From Batillaria attramentaria (lineage: Eukaryota > Mollusca > Gastropoda > Batillariidae): DNA of 64,000 nt. The position numbers were made by a program, and so were the translations under genes. A model generated the notes under the pieces. It was given only the letters and a program-made list of their open reading frames with translations, ran no database searches and was not told the origin of the DNA. Below are positions 11,015-23,928 of the stretch, piece by piece; position 1 is the first letter of the stretch, and every line of letters begins with the position of its first letter. The stretch lies in assembly GCA_018292915.2 (NCBI GenBank), contig JACVVK020000197.1:382501-446500 (forward strand), read 5' to 3'.

Positions 11015-13713
11015 CTGACCACAACTGACTAAGGATGTAGGGAAGAAGCAAAATGCCAACCATGCCCAGTATCCCTGACTGAAGCTGCAGGCGTTTTTCC
11101 AGAGTTGAGACGCGCAAAGCATGTGCAGTGCGCCTGTGTGCGGCAGTCGGTGTTCGTGCTGACCAGGTATGTAGACAGACAGTGGCATGGTGAGGCTCCT
11201 TTCATGTTGGAATGATACGGGGGCCGGTGTTTAGATCTGGAGGGGGGCCTGCCGTGTGTCGTTTACTGCTGATGAGCTTGGAGGTCTGGCGGGGGAGGTG
11301 GCGGGGAAGGGGGTTGGGGGGTGGGGGTGTGTGCAAACTCCTACGCGTGACCCTGACCCTAAGCAGGTAAAGGAGTACCGGCTGTGGCTGAAATGATGAA
11401 GTGTGGCCAGACTCAAAATTTATTTATTTATTTATTTATTAAAGAAAAGAAACGTGCAGTAACATACACGAAAGACTGGGCATCACTGAACCAGTCAGTC
11501 TAGCTCCGTGGCGACACAAAGTGTAGAGCATGACACATTATACACTTTGACGTCACTGCCTGTATGCCAGAAACCAATGGACGAAAGAGTGGCAGCCATC
11601 ATGAACATGCCCCCCGAAAACATTCTCCGACTGAGAAATCGGACGCAGGAGCAGTTCAGTCAGTAATGCATTACATGTACATCTTCCGTGATACCGCCTC
11701 GTCTTCGATCAATTACGCACCATGCATTTCCTTTGCTAGAGGTCGGGGGGGGGGGAGGGGGGGCTGCACTATGGATCAAACACTCCACGTCGGTATTCCT
11801 GGCCAAGGCCTTGTGTCAGTTTTAACCGCAAAATGAAGCCCAGTTGTCTACGGGCGAGAAATTTCACCAAGTTTTGACTGCCTTCCTCAGTTACAGCACG
11901 AGGTCTGAACACATTCTCAGCCCTTGATGGAAAAACAAGAAAGTAGTGGAGAGTGGCGGGAAGGGTTACTCAGTTTGTAGGGAAACCTGTCCGGCGCCCC
12001 ATAGCCTCTTTGTCCGCTGGTCTCGCAACCCGTACGCCAAGTGTGGTGTTAGCCGTGAGTTCGAACCTCAGTTACTGCGGCAGCCTAGAAGGGAGTACAA
12101 ACATTGTGTTTACACCTTAATAATTGCCTCTTTCCTCTTGCTGTGTGGACTGGGTCGGTTTGTGTAAATTGTCTATTACAATCCATGATCATTTAAGTTT
12201 GGCGGACCTGTCTGGATTGAATACTGAGAGTTCAACTGGACTGTTTAGTTAAGGTAGCTCTCCTCCTCCCCCCCCCCCCCCCACACACACACCCATAACC
12301 TGCCTATGAGGACAGTCACGGCCTCCAATCACTCTTATAGCTGGGACGTTAACGTCAAACTAACGAACCAAGCCGAAAAGGTGAGTTTGAGTAAGCCACC
12401 GCCGGAGAAACAGTTGCATGTGTTCCCATACCGTGATGTCAGTATTATCTATCTCCATGGTCCCGCTCTGTCCCAGTTTTAGACAGGAGTCGACATCAGA
12501 TTCCAAATGCCAAGAACGGAAATGAAAACATAAAAGACAGCTGGGAAAAAGAAATCGAACGGTCCCGCTACAGGCTGTGTGGCATGAGAGCGGGCCTCGC
12601 GTGTCGGTGGTGGTAGCGCGACTTGAGACGGGTCCTACTATTTACCGGAAACACTATAAAACACCACCGGAAACGCCAACAAACACCAGCCGACTGAGGT
12701 TTGGGTTTAGTTTAGCGTTAGTAACGTAGTTTGACAGAGGTTTATGATTCGTAACCCAATCTGAATGTGGTTTAGGGTTAGAGACTAGGGCTGAATGAGG
12801 TTCAAGGTTAGTAATCTAGGTTCATGAGGTTTACAAGTCAGCAACACTGAGGTCAGTGTAGGATTGCGTGTTACTAGAGTTTGGGGTTTTGTCTGGTACA
12901 TGTATTTTATTCTAATTTATTTTTTTAGGACCATGTCAAACGTGTTTTAGCTCTTTGTTTCGCCATCGTTTACACGTGTGTGTGGTTTATGTCCGTATTT
13001 GTAACTGATATACTTGGTGGTGTTTCCAGTGTTCCGGTAAATAGCAGGACCTTCTTGAGACTGTCTAGAAAAATACTGTGTCCATCTCTGATTTCGGGGG
13101 AAGGCACGAGAGTATGTACCCAGCAAACAGTGGACGTTTCATGAAAGTATCTCACAAGTTTTTCACACGAAGCTGGGAGCGCCGCCTGTCGCTGTTTACT
13201 GTAAACTAACACTAGAAGAAGGGAGGGAATTATGTATGTTTTCACAGACATTTTGGAGTTCTGATGGTAGCGAAAGATATTTTTGATGCTTACCGGACGA
13301 ATCAAAAGGGGTCTTTATATCTTTATACTGCTGTTTACATGCAACGTTACGTGGACACGGCGACACAACAATTTCTCTCTTTCTGTCGGGTAAACGACGT
13401 GACAGATACAGAAAGTGAGACCACAGCACTCATCACGCAGTTCTAGATAACGAGTAGTCTTGGACAAACTGTTTCAGTCATTTAGTCTGATTTTACTATA
13501 GTTATTACTGGTGTTTTATGTCATTTATTAACTCTGGTGCTGCTGCTGGAGGTTTGAGAGAGAATCAATCAATGAATGAATCAATGAGTCTTTATTTTAC
13601 AACGGTAGAGGCAGTTAACATGAACAGTCAGTTTTCATACCTGCCGTTGCTAAAGACTATAATCATCTAACTAATAGTAAAAAATAACTAAAAACAGAAA
13701 AACATAGATGAGC
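9013..13713. other. Non-coding host sequence with small repeats
   Basis: No coding exon can be supported in 4.7 kb. Contents noted: (AAG)n near 10081-10100, (CT)n at 10985-11010, (TTTA)n near 11419-11440, G-rich runs near 10324-10349 and 11742-11763, and a C run near 12267-12282. A weak box B-like GAGTTCGAACCTC near 12058-12070 may be a SINE fragment. Degenerate GGTTTAGGGTTAG-like words recur near 12700-12870. Confidence 0.55.

Positions 13714-13793
<80 letters not shown>
13714..13793. repeat. (AC)n microsatellite
   Basis: Eighty bases of AC dinucleotide. Confidence 0.97.
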
Positions 13794-13795
<2 letters not shown>

Positions 13796-14469
13796 GAACG
13801 GCCCCCCAAAAAGCAGCAGAAACAGAGAGAGAGAGAGAGGACGGATGTGGGGGACGCTGACATCTCAAATTCAATTACATCGTTAATTATATCCTCTTTC
13901 CAACACTTTTCCCTATAAAAATCGTGCTTCTCAAGTTTAAAGTCCTTTTCCAACCCCACACCACCCCACCCCACTCCCGACCACCAGCTCCAACCCTTTC
14001 ATCCCCTCCCCCCCCCCCTTTTTTCCCCCACAAATCCGGGATCTGCCCCCAAAATCCTCTCCGTCTATCCTGCTTGACAGTACGCTTCGTGTGACACCGC
14101 CGTCAGAATAATTTCACACGTTCACCGTGTGTTCAGGCTCTACCGCTCTCTCACACACAAATTATTAAATCCACACGAGCAGTGTCGGCACCAGATTGAA
14201 TTTCGCCTTTTTTTTGCGCCAAGACGCAATCTAGTTCGGTTTAGTTCGTGCATGTTCAATTTACGCAGAGCGGGTTTCATCAACGGATTTTGTTTTGCTG
14301 CCGTAAATTGGAAAAGGAGTCTTTGGCCAGGGCGCGAGCGGCTCACGAATTATTGCATCTCGCGAGTTACCGGGATTTAGATTGAATTACCTTTCCTTGG
14401 CTGTCTTCTAAGGACAGATGGGTAGAGGAATAGAGCACCAGAGGTTTTGCGGGTTGTGTGGCTGCTGTT

Positions 14470-14530
14470 GGTTTTATTTTATTTTATTTTATTTTATTTC
14501 ATTTTATTTTATTTATTTATTTATTTGTTT
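14470..14530. repeat. (TTTTA)n microsatellite
   Basis: Repeated ATTTT pentamers followed by ATTT tetramers. Confidence 0.9.
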
Positions 14531-14592
14531 TTTAAAACAAAAATAGGAAATTATACGAAGCAGAAGACCAATGAAATCAAAAACTTACAATG

Positions 14593-14956
14593 ATAACATT
14601 ATTCTCTGTACTTGCCTCCCATAACATTATTCTCTGTACTTGCCTCCCATAACATTATTCTCTGTACTTGCCTACCATAACATTATTCTCTGTACTTGCC
14701 TCCCATAACATTATTCTCTGTACTTGCCTCCCATAACATTATTCTCTGTACTTGCCTCCCATAACATTATTCTCTGTACTTGCCTCCCATAACATTATTC
14801 TCTGTACTTGCCTCCCATAACATTATTCTCTGTACTTGCCTACCATAACATTATTCTCTGTACTTGCCTCCCATAACATTATTCTCTGTACTTGCCTCCC
14901 ATAACATTATTCTCTGTACTTGCCTCCCATAACATTATTCTCTGTACTTGCCTCCC
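14593..14956. repeat. 28-bp minisatellite, 13 units
   Basis: Thirteen head-to-tail copies of a unit beginning ATAACATTATTCTCTGTACT and ending in TTGCCTCCC. Units 3 and 9 carry a C to A change (TTGCCTACC). That near-perfect identity marks recent expansion. Confidence 0.97.
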
Positions 14957-15470
14957 ATATTTTCTGTTGTTGTTGTATTGTTGTGGTTGCAAAAGTCAAG
15001 CATCTTTTTTGTGTGAAAATTCATACGATTTTCGTTAGAACGTTTGCACCTGGTCAGGGTTTTTTTTTGTTGTTGTTGTTTTTTGAAAGGGGTGGGGGGG
15101 GGGGAGACAGGTTACGGAGAGGCTGGATGCGTAGGGACAGTTAAAGTGTGAATGAATTTAAGATTTGAAAAGTTTTTGTACAAGGCCGCAAGGTCCCATC
15201 GCCTAACATCACAAAATCATTTCCATCGTGATTATGCAACCATAAATCTCCTCTTCAATTGCTAGTACAAGCCCCAAGGACCCCCAAAAATCACATCATT
15301 ACGCCATTTTCCCCTGTGTATTTTGTCGTGTACGGACATTTCGCCTACCGAGAATCCAGTAAAGTCTTCAGACACGGGACCTTACAAGGAACCCATAACT
15401 TCGACTGCCATCAGAAAAATACGGTTTAAGCGCCTGTCAAATTCATGTCGCTTACGTCCTTCTTGTCCAG

Positions 15471-15611
15471 ATGACGGTAGACTTTTTGTCGCTCCTGATC
15501 CCCCACATAATATTTGCCCAAGAAAATGGAATCAAAGGCGCCGACGACCGCCATGCCTGTTTTGTGGACGCGTGGTATGACGGGAAAGCCCGAGATCTAA
15601 TCACATCCAAG
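15471..15611 (+). CDS. Candidate first coding exon with signal-peptide-like start
   Basis: This open segment of 47 codons begins directly with ATG after a pyrimidine-rich acceptor (CTTCTTGTCCAG, ending at 15470). It ends AAG before a good donor (GTAATT at 15612), giving phase 0. The predicted start (MTVDFLSLLIPHIIFAQ) is hydrophobic like a signal peptide and is followed by a soluble stretch with one Cys. I do not recognise the protein and see no neighbouring exon in the window. Splice signals alone are weak evidence. Confidence 0.3.
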
Positions 15612-16431
15612 GTAATTCGGGTGATGGGGGTGGGGAAGGGGATGGAGGGGGGGGGAGAGTATTTGGTGTAGTGGCTAGTGATGGGTTGCGTGTCAGGGGG
15701 TCGCTATGTGGCTGCTGTTTCACGCACCTAATCCTACCGATGACCTCTTTTGATGGGCTAGGAAAGAGGGGTGGAGAGGGGGGGTGGGGGAGGGGGGCGT
15801 GGTGGTGAGGACAGCGGATGTGGAAGAAAAAATGGGACTAGAAACATAGATTCTGGACGGTATGTTTGAGGAGATCTTATAATGACGGGCAGAGAGAGAG
15901 AGAGAGAGGGAGAGATGTTGGATGGTGTGTAGGCAATATGTAAGCAAGTGTGAGACACAGGACCAAAGAGACAAGATTCAGGATGGTTTGTTAGCAGTTG
16001 TGAATAAAGGTGAGGTCGTTGCGAGATGAGAATGTTGCAAGCAAGGGTTTGTCGTTGTTGTTGTTGTTGCTGTTTTTCATTATGAGTGGCCCGTGGAGGC
16101 GTTGCACAAGAATCGCAAGCCTCGGTGAGCGAAGTATCCGCTGCCTAGTGCCCGGGACCCTACAGTGTGTCGTTCCACATAATAATGTCACATTTCCCAC
16201 AAAGTCCCAGCTTGTAAATAAACACCTGGCTGTGAAAACTGCTTCCACCTGAAAATGGCCAATAACACGGTTATGGACACACTAAACAACACATCAAACG
16301 CTACGCTTTCATAAATATTGGTTTCACAGCCAGATACGTGGCCAAGGGGATTCGACACAGGACTCTTAACGTCTAGAGATTGCGTTTGAATCCAGGCACT
16401 GGCGCGAGAGACTGATCTGTCTGCTCTCGAA

Positions 16432-16478
<47 letters not shown>

Positions 16479-16802
16479 AAGAGGGTTTAATGGGAGAGTA
16501 AAGAGTGTCTGATAGGAATTTAATCACCTCTGTTCAGCCAGAAATCGTTTTGTTCGCACAAGCTTCAGGAAAACCATTGATCCGATCCCCGCGCCTGATG
16601 ACCGCAAAATGCGAAATAAACGCGGTAAGTTTCAACCTTCATGGGCCCTTAGTTTCGCCTTAAAACTTGGTAAAGCGACCAGCCTTTGATAATCTTTCCT
16701 TGGAATAAATAAGGTTAAATATTACCGGAGTTAAAGCGGTGTTAGAACCTGGTGGTGGTGGAAAATGAGAAAATGCCGCTGTTCAATGTTGAAGAAGAGA
16801 GA

Positions 16803-16848
<46 letters not shown>

Positions 16849-17041
16849 GGGAGAGCAAGAGAGAGAGAGAGAGAGAGAGATTTACCTACACGCAAACGAC
16901 AGATCTTTTGAATCTTGACACGGAAACTAATTAACATCATTGAACAGGGGAAAAAAAAGGTTCAGAACCCCAAAAGGCTCAAAACACCAAGAAGATTAAG
17001 AGAGAAAACAAGTTTACTGACTTACTGGCTTCCTAGAAACC

Positions 17042-17072
<31 letters not shown>

Positions 17073-17248
17073 CATTGCTGACCTATCTCAGGTTATGAAG
17101 ATCGGTACTTTGTTTCAGTTCGTCCCTTGTGCCAGGCCGCTGTATTTGTTTGGTACAACACTGACATTTTCGTACAAATTTTGATCCGTCAGTTTTTCTA
17201 TGCCGCTGGAAGTTCGTTCTGCTGAATTTCATAAACACCGTACCATAC

Positions 17249-17284
<36 letters not shown>

Positions 17285-18948
17285 AAATCCAGTGATTGCC
17301 CGGATGGCTGCTGAGAAGCTGAAAACTGGGATGTGGAGCTAATGTGGGTTGTGTCTGTTGTCCTCAGTCTAAACCTCAAGTTTTGCTGCAAGCTTTGAGT
17401 TTTTCAAACACTCTAGCAGTCCTTCGTTGTCGTCGTCGTTGTTGTTGTTTGTCTTTTTAATCCAGTCACGGTCGTTCATGCTTCTGCCAAAGGACATTAA
17501 ACTTGCGGGAGACACTGACTCGGTGACTACCGTGGGATTCTCGTATTCACGAACTGTTGCTGGTAGCAAAGCCGGGCAGTTTATCCTATCCAGCCAGCAA
17601 CTCACCTCATTATTCTCTTCATGGCGACCACAAAGTCAACAGACTTCACGCGGTAGCCGACCCGTGTATATACACGTAGTTTACAATTCCTCTTGCCAGT
17701 GCTATGGGCCACGTGGTCTGTAGACGGACTGACCGCGGCTGCTCATTGGCTATGCGCGGAATGTGAGATCTAGTTTACGGCGTTTGGCGCGTGCCGGGTT
17801 TTGTGGTAAACACGACCTGGAAACGAAACGAAACAAATGAATCAGGATTTGATGACAGACATGGGAATCATAACGGTACACAGCCAAGGTAGAATGAGAG
17901 GGGTTTAGTCAGTTGCTCATAGAAGACCAGTGAGAAAAACGAAGATACAAAAATGACACCCAATCCGGCAGATGATCAGTGATGACGAGGAGGAGGAGGA
18001 GGAGGAAAAGGAGGATGGTTTGATGCCAGATCAAGTTATGAATCAGTTGTGGCCGATGTTTCCTGGCCCCCGGGCTGCGCTGCTCACCGCGTGTTTCTCT
18101 ACGGGTTCTCCGGCTTCGCTTTCTCAGCAACATTTAAAATAAATTGGTAGGCGATTGGCGCTGCACCGCGGAGTCTCGCTTTCCCCACGGGAAGCAGTCT
18201 TAATTTTTCATAATAATAAGTGGCAGAAAAAGAAGGAAAAAAAAAAAAAACCGCATACAGAATGCGGCGAAAAAGCGTCAGTAATATTAATTGGCTCAAA
18301 CCTCATGTGTCAGAGTCGTCATGTAGGATATTTCGAGAGGAAGAGAATGAATTCCCGCGAGATCCCGTGTGTGTGTAGACGAGAAGCTTTGTGGTTATTT
18401 ACTCTGTAATGAGTTTCGTCCTCACACAGCTGGGCTTAGTTCCGCCTTGTATTCTGCTCCTGTCTAGAGACTTTTGTGACGCGACTACTTCCGGAATTGT
18501 CTCCCCTTTAATTGTCTGGTCTTTTGAGCTTTGCAACCAAGTGCGCAAATATTTGTTTTACTGTACAAACGCAAAACAACAACAACAACAACAGCAAAAG
18601 TGTAAAATGCATTTTATCATACCAGTTGTATACGATTTGTACTTAATACAATTTACACAAGCGTGAGAGTGCTGACAGTGAAATAGGTTTCGGATGATGA
18701 TCATGTGTGCGTGTTCGGCTCAAACTTTCCGCTGGCTGGAGATTTCTGTTTCCACAACATCTGCTTAAAAACCGTGCTTGTTTACAACTTCTTCAAACTC
18801 TCCTTACTTGGTTAATGCAGATGATTATGTTGTTTGCCCATAGTTTGTCGTTTGCGCCTTTGTGTGTGTTTTCTTTCTTTGTTCTGTTGTTATTGTTGTT
18901 GTTGTTGTTTGTTTGTTTTTGTTGTTGTTGGTTTATTTTTTCTTTTGG
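15612..18948. other. Non-coding host sequence with microsatellites
   Basis: Contains (CT)n at about 16435-16474, (GA)n at 16792-16880 and 17044-17071, and (GT)n at 17251-17280. It also has (AGG)n near 17987-18005, (AAC)n near 18576-18595 and (GTT)n near 18890-18935. A possible SINE head lies near 16335-16405 (GTTTGAATCC). No gene is supported. Confidence 0.55.
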
Positions 18949-19115
18949 GGAGCCGGGTTGGCCGAATGGTAGAGCGTTGGAATTCTAATGCTCGGGTCGT
19001 GAGTTTGTATCCCGGCTGGGGCCAAATATTTGTGCTGGCTTTTTCATCGTTGCCCCGTCTTTGATATCACCCGTATGTGGTGGAAAAGGACGTTAAACTC
19101 GCAAACACCCACCCC
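18949..19115 (+). mobile_element. Family A SINE, plus strand
   Basis: The tRNA-like head GGGTTGGCCGAATGGTAGAG holds a box A match, and a box B-like GAGTTTGTATCCC follows near 19001-19013. The conserved body TTGCCCCGTCTTTGATATCA leads into GGTGGAAAAGGACGTTAAAC and a CACCCACCCC end. This is the best-preserved copy in the window and defines the family. Confidence 0.8.
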
Positions 19116-19823
19116 ACCCTTTTGTTTTCTTTTGTTAATTCATTGTGAATGTCTCGTCTTGTGTATGTCAGTTTTACCTATTTCGTCTCTGTTTTTATAC
19201 TCATTGTGGATGTCCCCTTTTCTGTTGATTAGTTTTGCGTGAGGTGGTTTCCGTGCAACAGTCAGTGGTCCCTCTTTTGTTGGCCAACTCACTACTGTAC
19301 CACTACTGTCTGATGACATGACAGAATGACCGCCCCTGATCCGTTTACCCAGTGACAGATGAGACAAACGCGGCTGATGGCCAGGGGAGATTACTCGGTC
19401 TGCTGGACTCTGGGAAGACACTCTCTAGCATTGGAGATTGGCTTTCTCACCGGAAGTGGTTTAGATCCAGAACGTCTGAAGAGGAGGCGGGAAGATGAGG
19501 TCCCATCGTGAAGACAGACGGACTCTGTCTGTCTGGATCCCCTTATTTCATTTGAGGACACCACCAGGGTGAAATCACCGGAAATCGCTTGTCTGGAGAA
19601 AAGACAATTTCTACCGCCATCTTGCCGAGTTCCAGCAACACATCGTTAACGCTCGGCTTGTGAGAACATGAAGATTTACGACCTAAAAGTAAAACAAATC
19701 TTACTGGTTTCAGCGTGGAGTCCGCTTTGTTACGTTGGAAATGTGGGAAATGAAAAAGTAAAGTTAGCGAAATCATTGCGTTTGGCTGACGTATACCTGG
19801 AGATACGACGTTCGCTCTCGAGC

Positions 19824-19825
<2 letters not shown>

Positions 19826-19864
<39 letters not shown>
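19826..19864. repeat. (GT)n then (GA)n microsatellite
   Basis: Pure GT followed directly by GA repeats to about 19890. Confidence 0.95.
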
Positions 19865-19876
<12 letters not shown>

Positions 19877-20967
19877 TGAGAGAGAGAGAATGAGAGACAT
19901 TTACAATTTCTGTCTCATTGCTTGGGGTTATCTCCCCACAAAAGTGCAGGCCACTTCTTCAAGACAGGTCTTCAACTTCAAGCGATGCTTTTTTTTTTTC
20001 CTTTTTTTTTTCTTTTTTTTTTTTCCTGTCTTCTGTTCAAGTGTGCGAGGGGGGGCGTTGTGAAAAATGACCATGAGACCTTATTGATTGCCCCTCGCTG
20101 TAGTCGGGGGGATTTCCACTTGTCTCCAAGTGCTGATCGCCCGGCGGGAGGGGCAGGGTCCACACACGATAAATCACCTTCACCAGCCTACACCCCATGT
20201 CCGGAGGCAGAGGGAACGAAAAATGAATTTAAAAGAACAGGACCTGTGGACAGACCGAGCTGATCGGAAAGGGATAAAAGGGGTTGTCGGAGTGAGAGAG
20301 GGGAAACTGGAGCAATGGGTCTGTGGTGGAAAGAATGGCCATTGAGTCAGAACTAGATTAATATTTTCTCTTCTTGTGTACTTTCCCGTCTCGTTAAAAC
20401 TGCAGTCGTTGTCACCAGGCGTACAGCATCGTGTGGAGAAATTGTCGTCGGTTTGTGCTTAATCCGTACATCAGAATCAGTCACTTGGGACACAACATAG
20501 CATCTGAAACCATTGTGGTGACTCTGGTTGGCGTGGGTGTTGTTCTAGAAGTGTACCGCGGACTGAGCAGACGACGTTATTTGGTTGCGGACTGGTTACC
20601 ACCTAGACGGTGGTGATTGGTTGTTATTTTTAGCAACGTGGTCGTATCGACGTATAGTACAAGTATGGAAGCGTTAGGCCAAAGCAAGTCGTATTTTTCT
20701 ACTATTAAAAGTTGCAGAGTCACGAAAAAAAAAAGAAGGTCGGAATGGCCTAAAGGAACCGACATTCACGTTGTAAGCGTTTCCCATCACAACTCATTAG
20801 GAACATGGAGACTTTAAAACATTATGTTTTTGAGTGTTTGAAGTCGTTAAATGTTTTTTTTTTTTTTTTAATGTGGCCCGTGAACCCGAGACACGCACAC
20901 ACGCACGCACGCACGCACGCACGCACGCACGGCTCATGTATGAAGATTTTCAATCCGTCCGTAGGGA

Positions 20968-21430
20968 GTGAGGATGGCCCAGCCGGTAGAGCGTTTCACT
21001 TTCAGTGTTCAGGCCGTGAGTTCGAGTCCCTGTTGGGAGGCAAATGGTTTTCTGGTTTGTTCCTCGTTGCCTCGTCTTTGGTACGACATTTTTTTTTTAA
21101 ACTTTTTTTGTCCCTTTCGGGAAATTCGGGCTGCTTCCCCCGAGGGAAGCGCGTCGCCGCGGTGCAGCACCACCCAATATCTATTTTTCAAGTTTTGCTG
21201 GGGGATGGCAGCCGGATAACCTGGAGAGAAACCCCCGATGAGCAGTCCGGTAGCCAGGAAAACCGGTATCACATAATTTATCACAAGCTCGACATGGGTT
21301 CGAACCCACGCTTCATCGTGATAGCGGTGACGGTTGTTCGCTAGCGCAGTGGCTAAGTCCGACTCGCTATCTACTAGACCACCACTAACCCCCATCTTTA
21401 TGTGGTGAATGGTGGAAAAGGAGGTTAAAT
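20968..21430 (+). mobile_element. Diverged SINE copies, two adjacent fragments
   Basis: At 20968-21090 a tRNA-like head (GGATGGCCCAGCCGGTAGAG, box B GAGTTCGAGTCCC) leads to CGTTGCCTCGTCTTTGGTAC, a diverged family A body. A second fragment near 21275-21430 has GGGTTCGAACCC and a tail-like GTGGAAAAGGAGGTTAAA. The order suggests either two insertions or one interrupted copy. Confidence 0.5.
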
Positions 21431-22106
21431 AGCCTAACCAATCACAACGTAAGCAATTAACGCAGCATAGAAGTGCCTCGTTATACTAGCTGCAATTTGT
21501 GTTTTTCCGTCTCGCACCTACGGCCTAGAATTCTCACAGTCCACACCCGGTGTTTGAGGAAAGACGAGAAGAAACAAGAGAACCACGGCCCAGTCTTCAC
21601 AAGTGTCCTCCCGGGAAAGATATCCAAAGGGAAAAAACTAGGTGCTGATGGTAGGCAAGGAGGGGATAACCCACTTAGCCAATTGATCTTTTCCTCCACG
21701 CAACGTTCCGCCGACTGCCGGTGAGAGCGCGATAAATGTGCCGTGAGATTGGGCCTGGGAACTCATTTCGGAATTGTTCGCTGAGCGGAGATGGGCCAGC
21801 GAATCCCAGTCAATTGTAGGTGGCGCTAGCGTGTTAGCAGACGACTCTCCCGTCGCCGCTGGTTGCATTAAGTAATAAACGGGTATTATTATTGGTTTAA
21901 ACAAGTTTATTGCAATACGGTTTTCTCAAAGTAAATAAAGAATAAGCTAGGCTTATAATAATGCTCAGGGGTCAACAAACAAGTGCACGTTAACGGTATT
22001 GCAATGGCGGTAATTATAGTAAATTAGAGCTGAGAGAGAGAGAGGGGGGGGGGGGATGTCGAAGCGTACTATAAAAAAAAACCCACAAAACTCCGCTGGG
22101 CTGCGC

Positions 22107-22217
22107 TAGGCTCTGCCAAGAAAGTAACGTACATGTATAACTAAAACCTGGCTCTGCCAAGAAAGTAACGTATAACTAAAACCTGGCTCTGCCAAGAAAG
22201 TAACGTATAACTAAAAC
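22107..22217. repeat. About 35-bp tandem repeat, 3 copies
   Basis: Three copies of CTCTGCCAAGAAAGTAACGT followed by ATAACTAAAACCTGG. The first copy holds a small insertion (ACATGT). Lies just outside the left end of the large transposon. Confidence 0.85.
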
Positions 22218-22405
22218 CTAAACACCTAAAAACGTGCTGTACGAATTATAAAGTCCTGAACATTAAAGAAGATAGTACAGTTTTCTTGAGCAGACAGACG
22301 ACAGTTACCGTGAAGGAGCGTATGTATGTCGGAATGTTGAGGAGGTAGTGTGTAGATAGTAATCCGACGTATATCAGAATAATGGGAACAGTGGAGCAGG
22401 AAGTG

Positions 22406-22411
22406 TTCGGC
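22406..22411. repeat. Left target-site duplication TTCGGC
   Basis: TTCGGC directly precedes the first base (A of AG) of the element. The same six bases directly follow its right end. A 6-bp duplication is the known integration signature of Polinton integrases. Confidence 0.93.
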
Positions 22412-23440
22412 AGTAGTATAAGTTGCGACCCCTCAACCCCCAGGGAGCCGGGAGCCGTTTGACCTTAACCTGAGGTCACGTCCTTAGCCTCAGGTCACGG
22501 CCTTAACCTGAGGTCACGTCCTTAGCCTCAGGTCACGGCCCTAACCTGAGGTCACGTCCTTAGCCTCAGGTCATAGCCCTAACCTGAGGTCACGCCCTCA
22601 GGTCACAGCCTTATAACTTCAGGTCATGCCCTTAACCTTATGACGTAAACTTTACGACACGACCCTATAAAATCAGGGCTTCACCTTATAATCTGAACTG
22701 TTAGGGTGCTCCAGTGAAGTAATACAAGATAAATGGGGGAAACATGGAGCTCCTGAAGTGACAGCTGTCAGCGCCTCCCTATTTAGGTAGGGAGACCGGG
22801 AGCCATTTGACCTTAACCTGAGATCACGGCCATAGCCTCCAGTCAGGTAATACAGGGAGATCATAAAGTGACAGCTGTCAGCGCCTCCCTATTTAGGTAG
22901 GGAGACCGGGAGCCATTTGACCTTAACCTGAGATCACGGCCATAGCCTCCAGTGAGGTAATACAGGGAGATCATAAAGTAGCAGCTGTCATCGCCTCCCA
23001 TTTAGGTAGGGAGACCGGGAGCCATTTGACCTTAACCTGAGATCACGGCCATAGCCTCCAGTCAGGTAATGCAGGGAGATCATAAAGTAGCAGCTGTCAG
23101 CGCCTCCCTATTTAGGTAGGGAGACCGGGAGCCATTTGACCTTAACCTGAGATCACGGCCATAGCCTCCAGTCAGGTAATACAGGGAGATCATAAAGTAG
23201 CAGCTGTCATCGCCTCCCTATTTAGGTAGGGAGACCGGGAGCCATTTGACCTTAACCTGAGATCACGGCCATAGCCTCCAGTCAGGTAATACAGGGAGAT
23301 CATAAAGTAGCAGCTGTCAGCGCCTCCCTATTTAGGTAGGGAGACCGGGAGCCATTTGACCTTAACCTGAGATCACGGCCATAGCCTCCAATGAGGTAAT
23401 ACAGGGAGATCATGAAGTGACAGCTGTCAGCCCCTTCCAA
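22412..23440. repeat. Left terminal inverted repeat, with expanded subterminal array
   Basis: The outer 290 bases (22412-22700) mirror 39060-39319 with small indels. They contain about 40-bp sub-repeats alternating CCTTAACCTGAGGTCACG and TAGCCTCAGGTCA. Inward lies a 110-bp tandem array. The left arm is about 1.0 kb against about 0.42 kb on the right, and the difference is almost entirely array length. Confidence 0.93.
22761..23430. repeat. 110-bp tandem repeat, 6 units, inside the left TIR
   Basis: CAGCTGTCA recurs at about 22762, 22872, 22981, 23091, 23201, 23311 and 23421, giving a 110-bp period. Each unit has the palindrome or near-palindrome TGACAGCTGTCA and an inverted pair CTCCCTA/TAGGGAG around TTTAGG. 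Only one full period is present in the right arm. Confidence 0.95.
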
Positions 23441-23928
23441 TTGAGGTAGGGAGCTGGGAGCAGTGAAGTAATACAAGATAAATGGGGAAACAGGGAGCTC
23501 CGGAAGTGACGGCGGTCAGCGCTTCTCCATTTAGACCATGGCTACAACATTGTCAGAGATAAGCCAAACCGACAACAGTTGGTGTCTTTCTACCTTATTC
23601 CAGCATGTATTAACAGGAACGAGGAAGCACTTTTTTTTCACGTTTGCAAGCCTGCAGATTGCCAGGTATCAACACTGGTCAACCACACACACATTACACA
23701 CGTGGATGGAGCAACCAGGTCCTTCTGCAAACATAGAAACACATTTTATTAAGCACTGTGTTTTAAAGAAGAAAATGCCCGTTAGTTGACTCTTAGGATC
23801 ATGACTTTTGGCATGAAACGAAGAACCATCCAGCCAGTACCGCGAGGAGGTGGGCTATTTCAACTGGCCAAAAAAATTTTTTTTCAGTACACAAAAGAAG
23901 AAAAACGGCTTTTTTTTATCACAATACG
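23441..23928. other. 3' flank of the polymerase gene
   Basis: Lies between the left repeat and the polymerase stop codon. No gene is recognised. A plus-strand 83-codon ORF has no family resemblance. This stretch probably holds the polymerase 3' UTR. Confidence 0.5.
23745..23750 (-). terminator. Polyadenylation signal AATAAA for the polymerase gene
   Basis: The minus strand reads AATAAA about 180 bases after the polymerase stop codon. It is the right hexamer in the right orientation, but no transcript evidence is available. Confidence 0.45.

Noticed and set aside
14593..14956. CRISPR-like array
   Set aside because: Units are directly abutting, with no unique spacers. The genome is eukaryotic.
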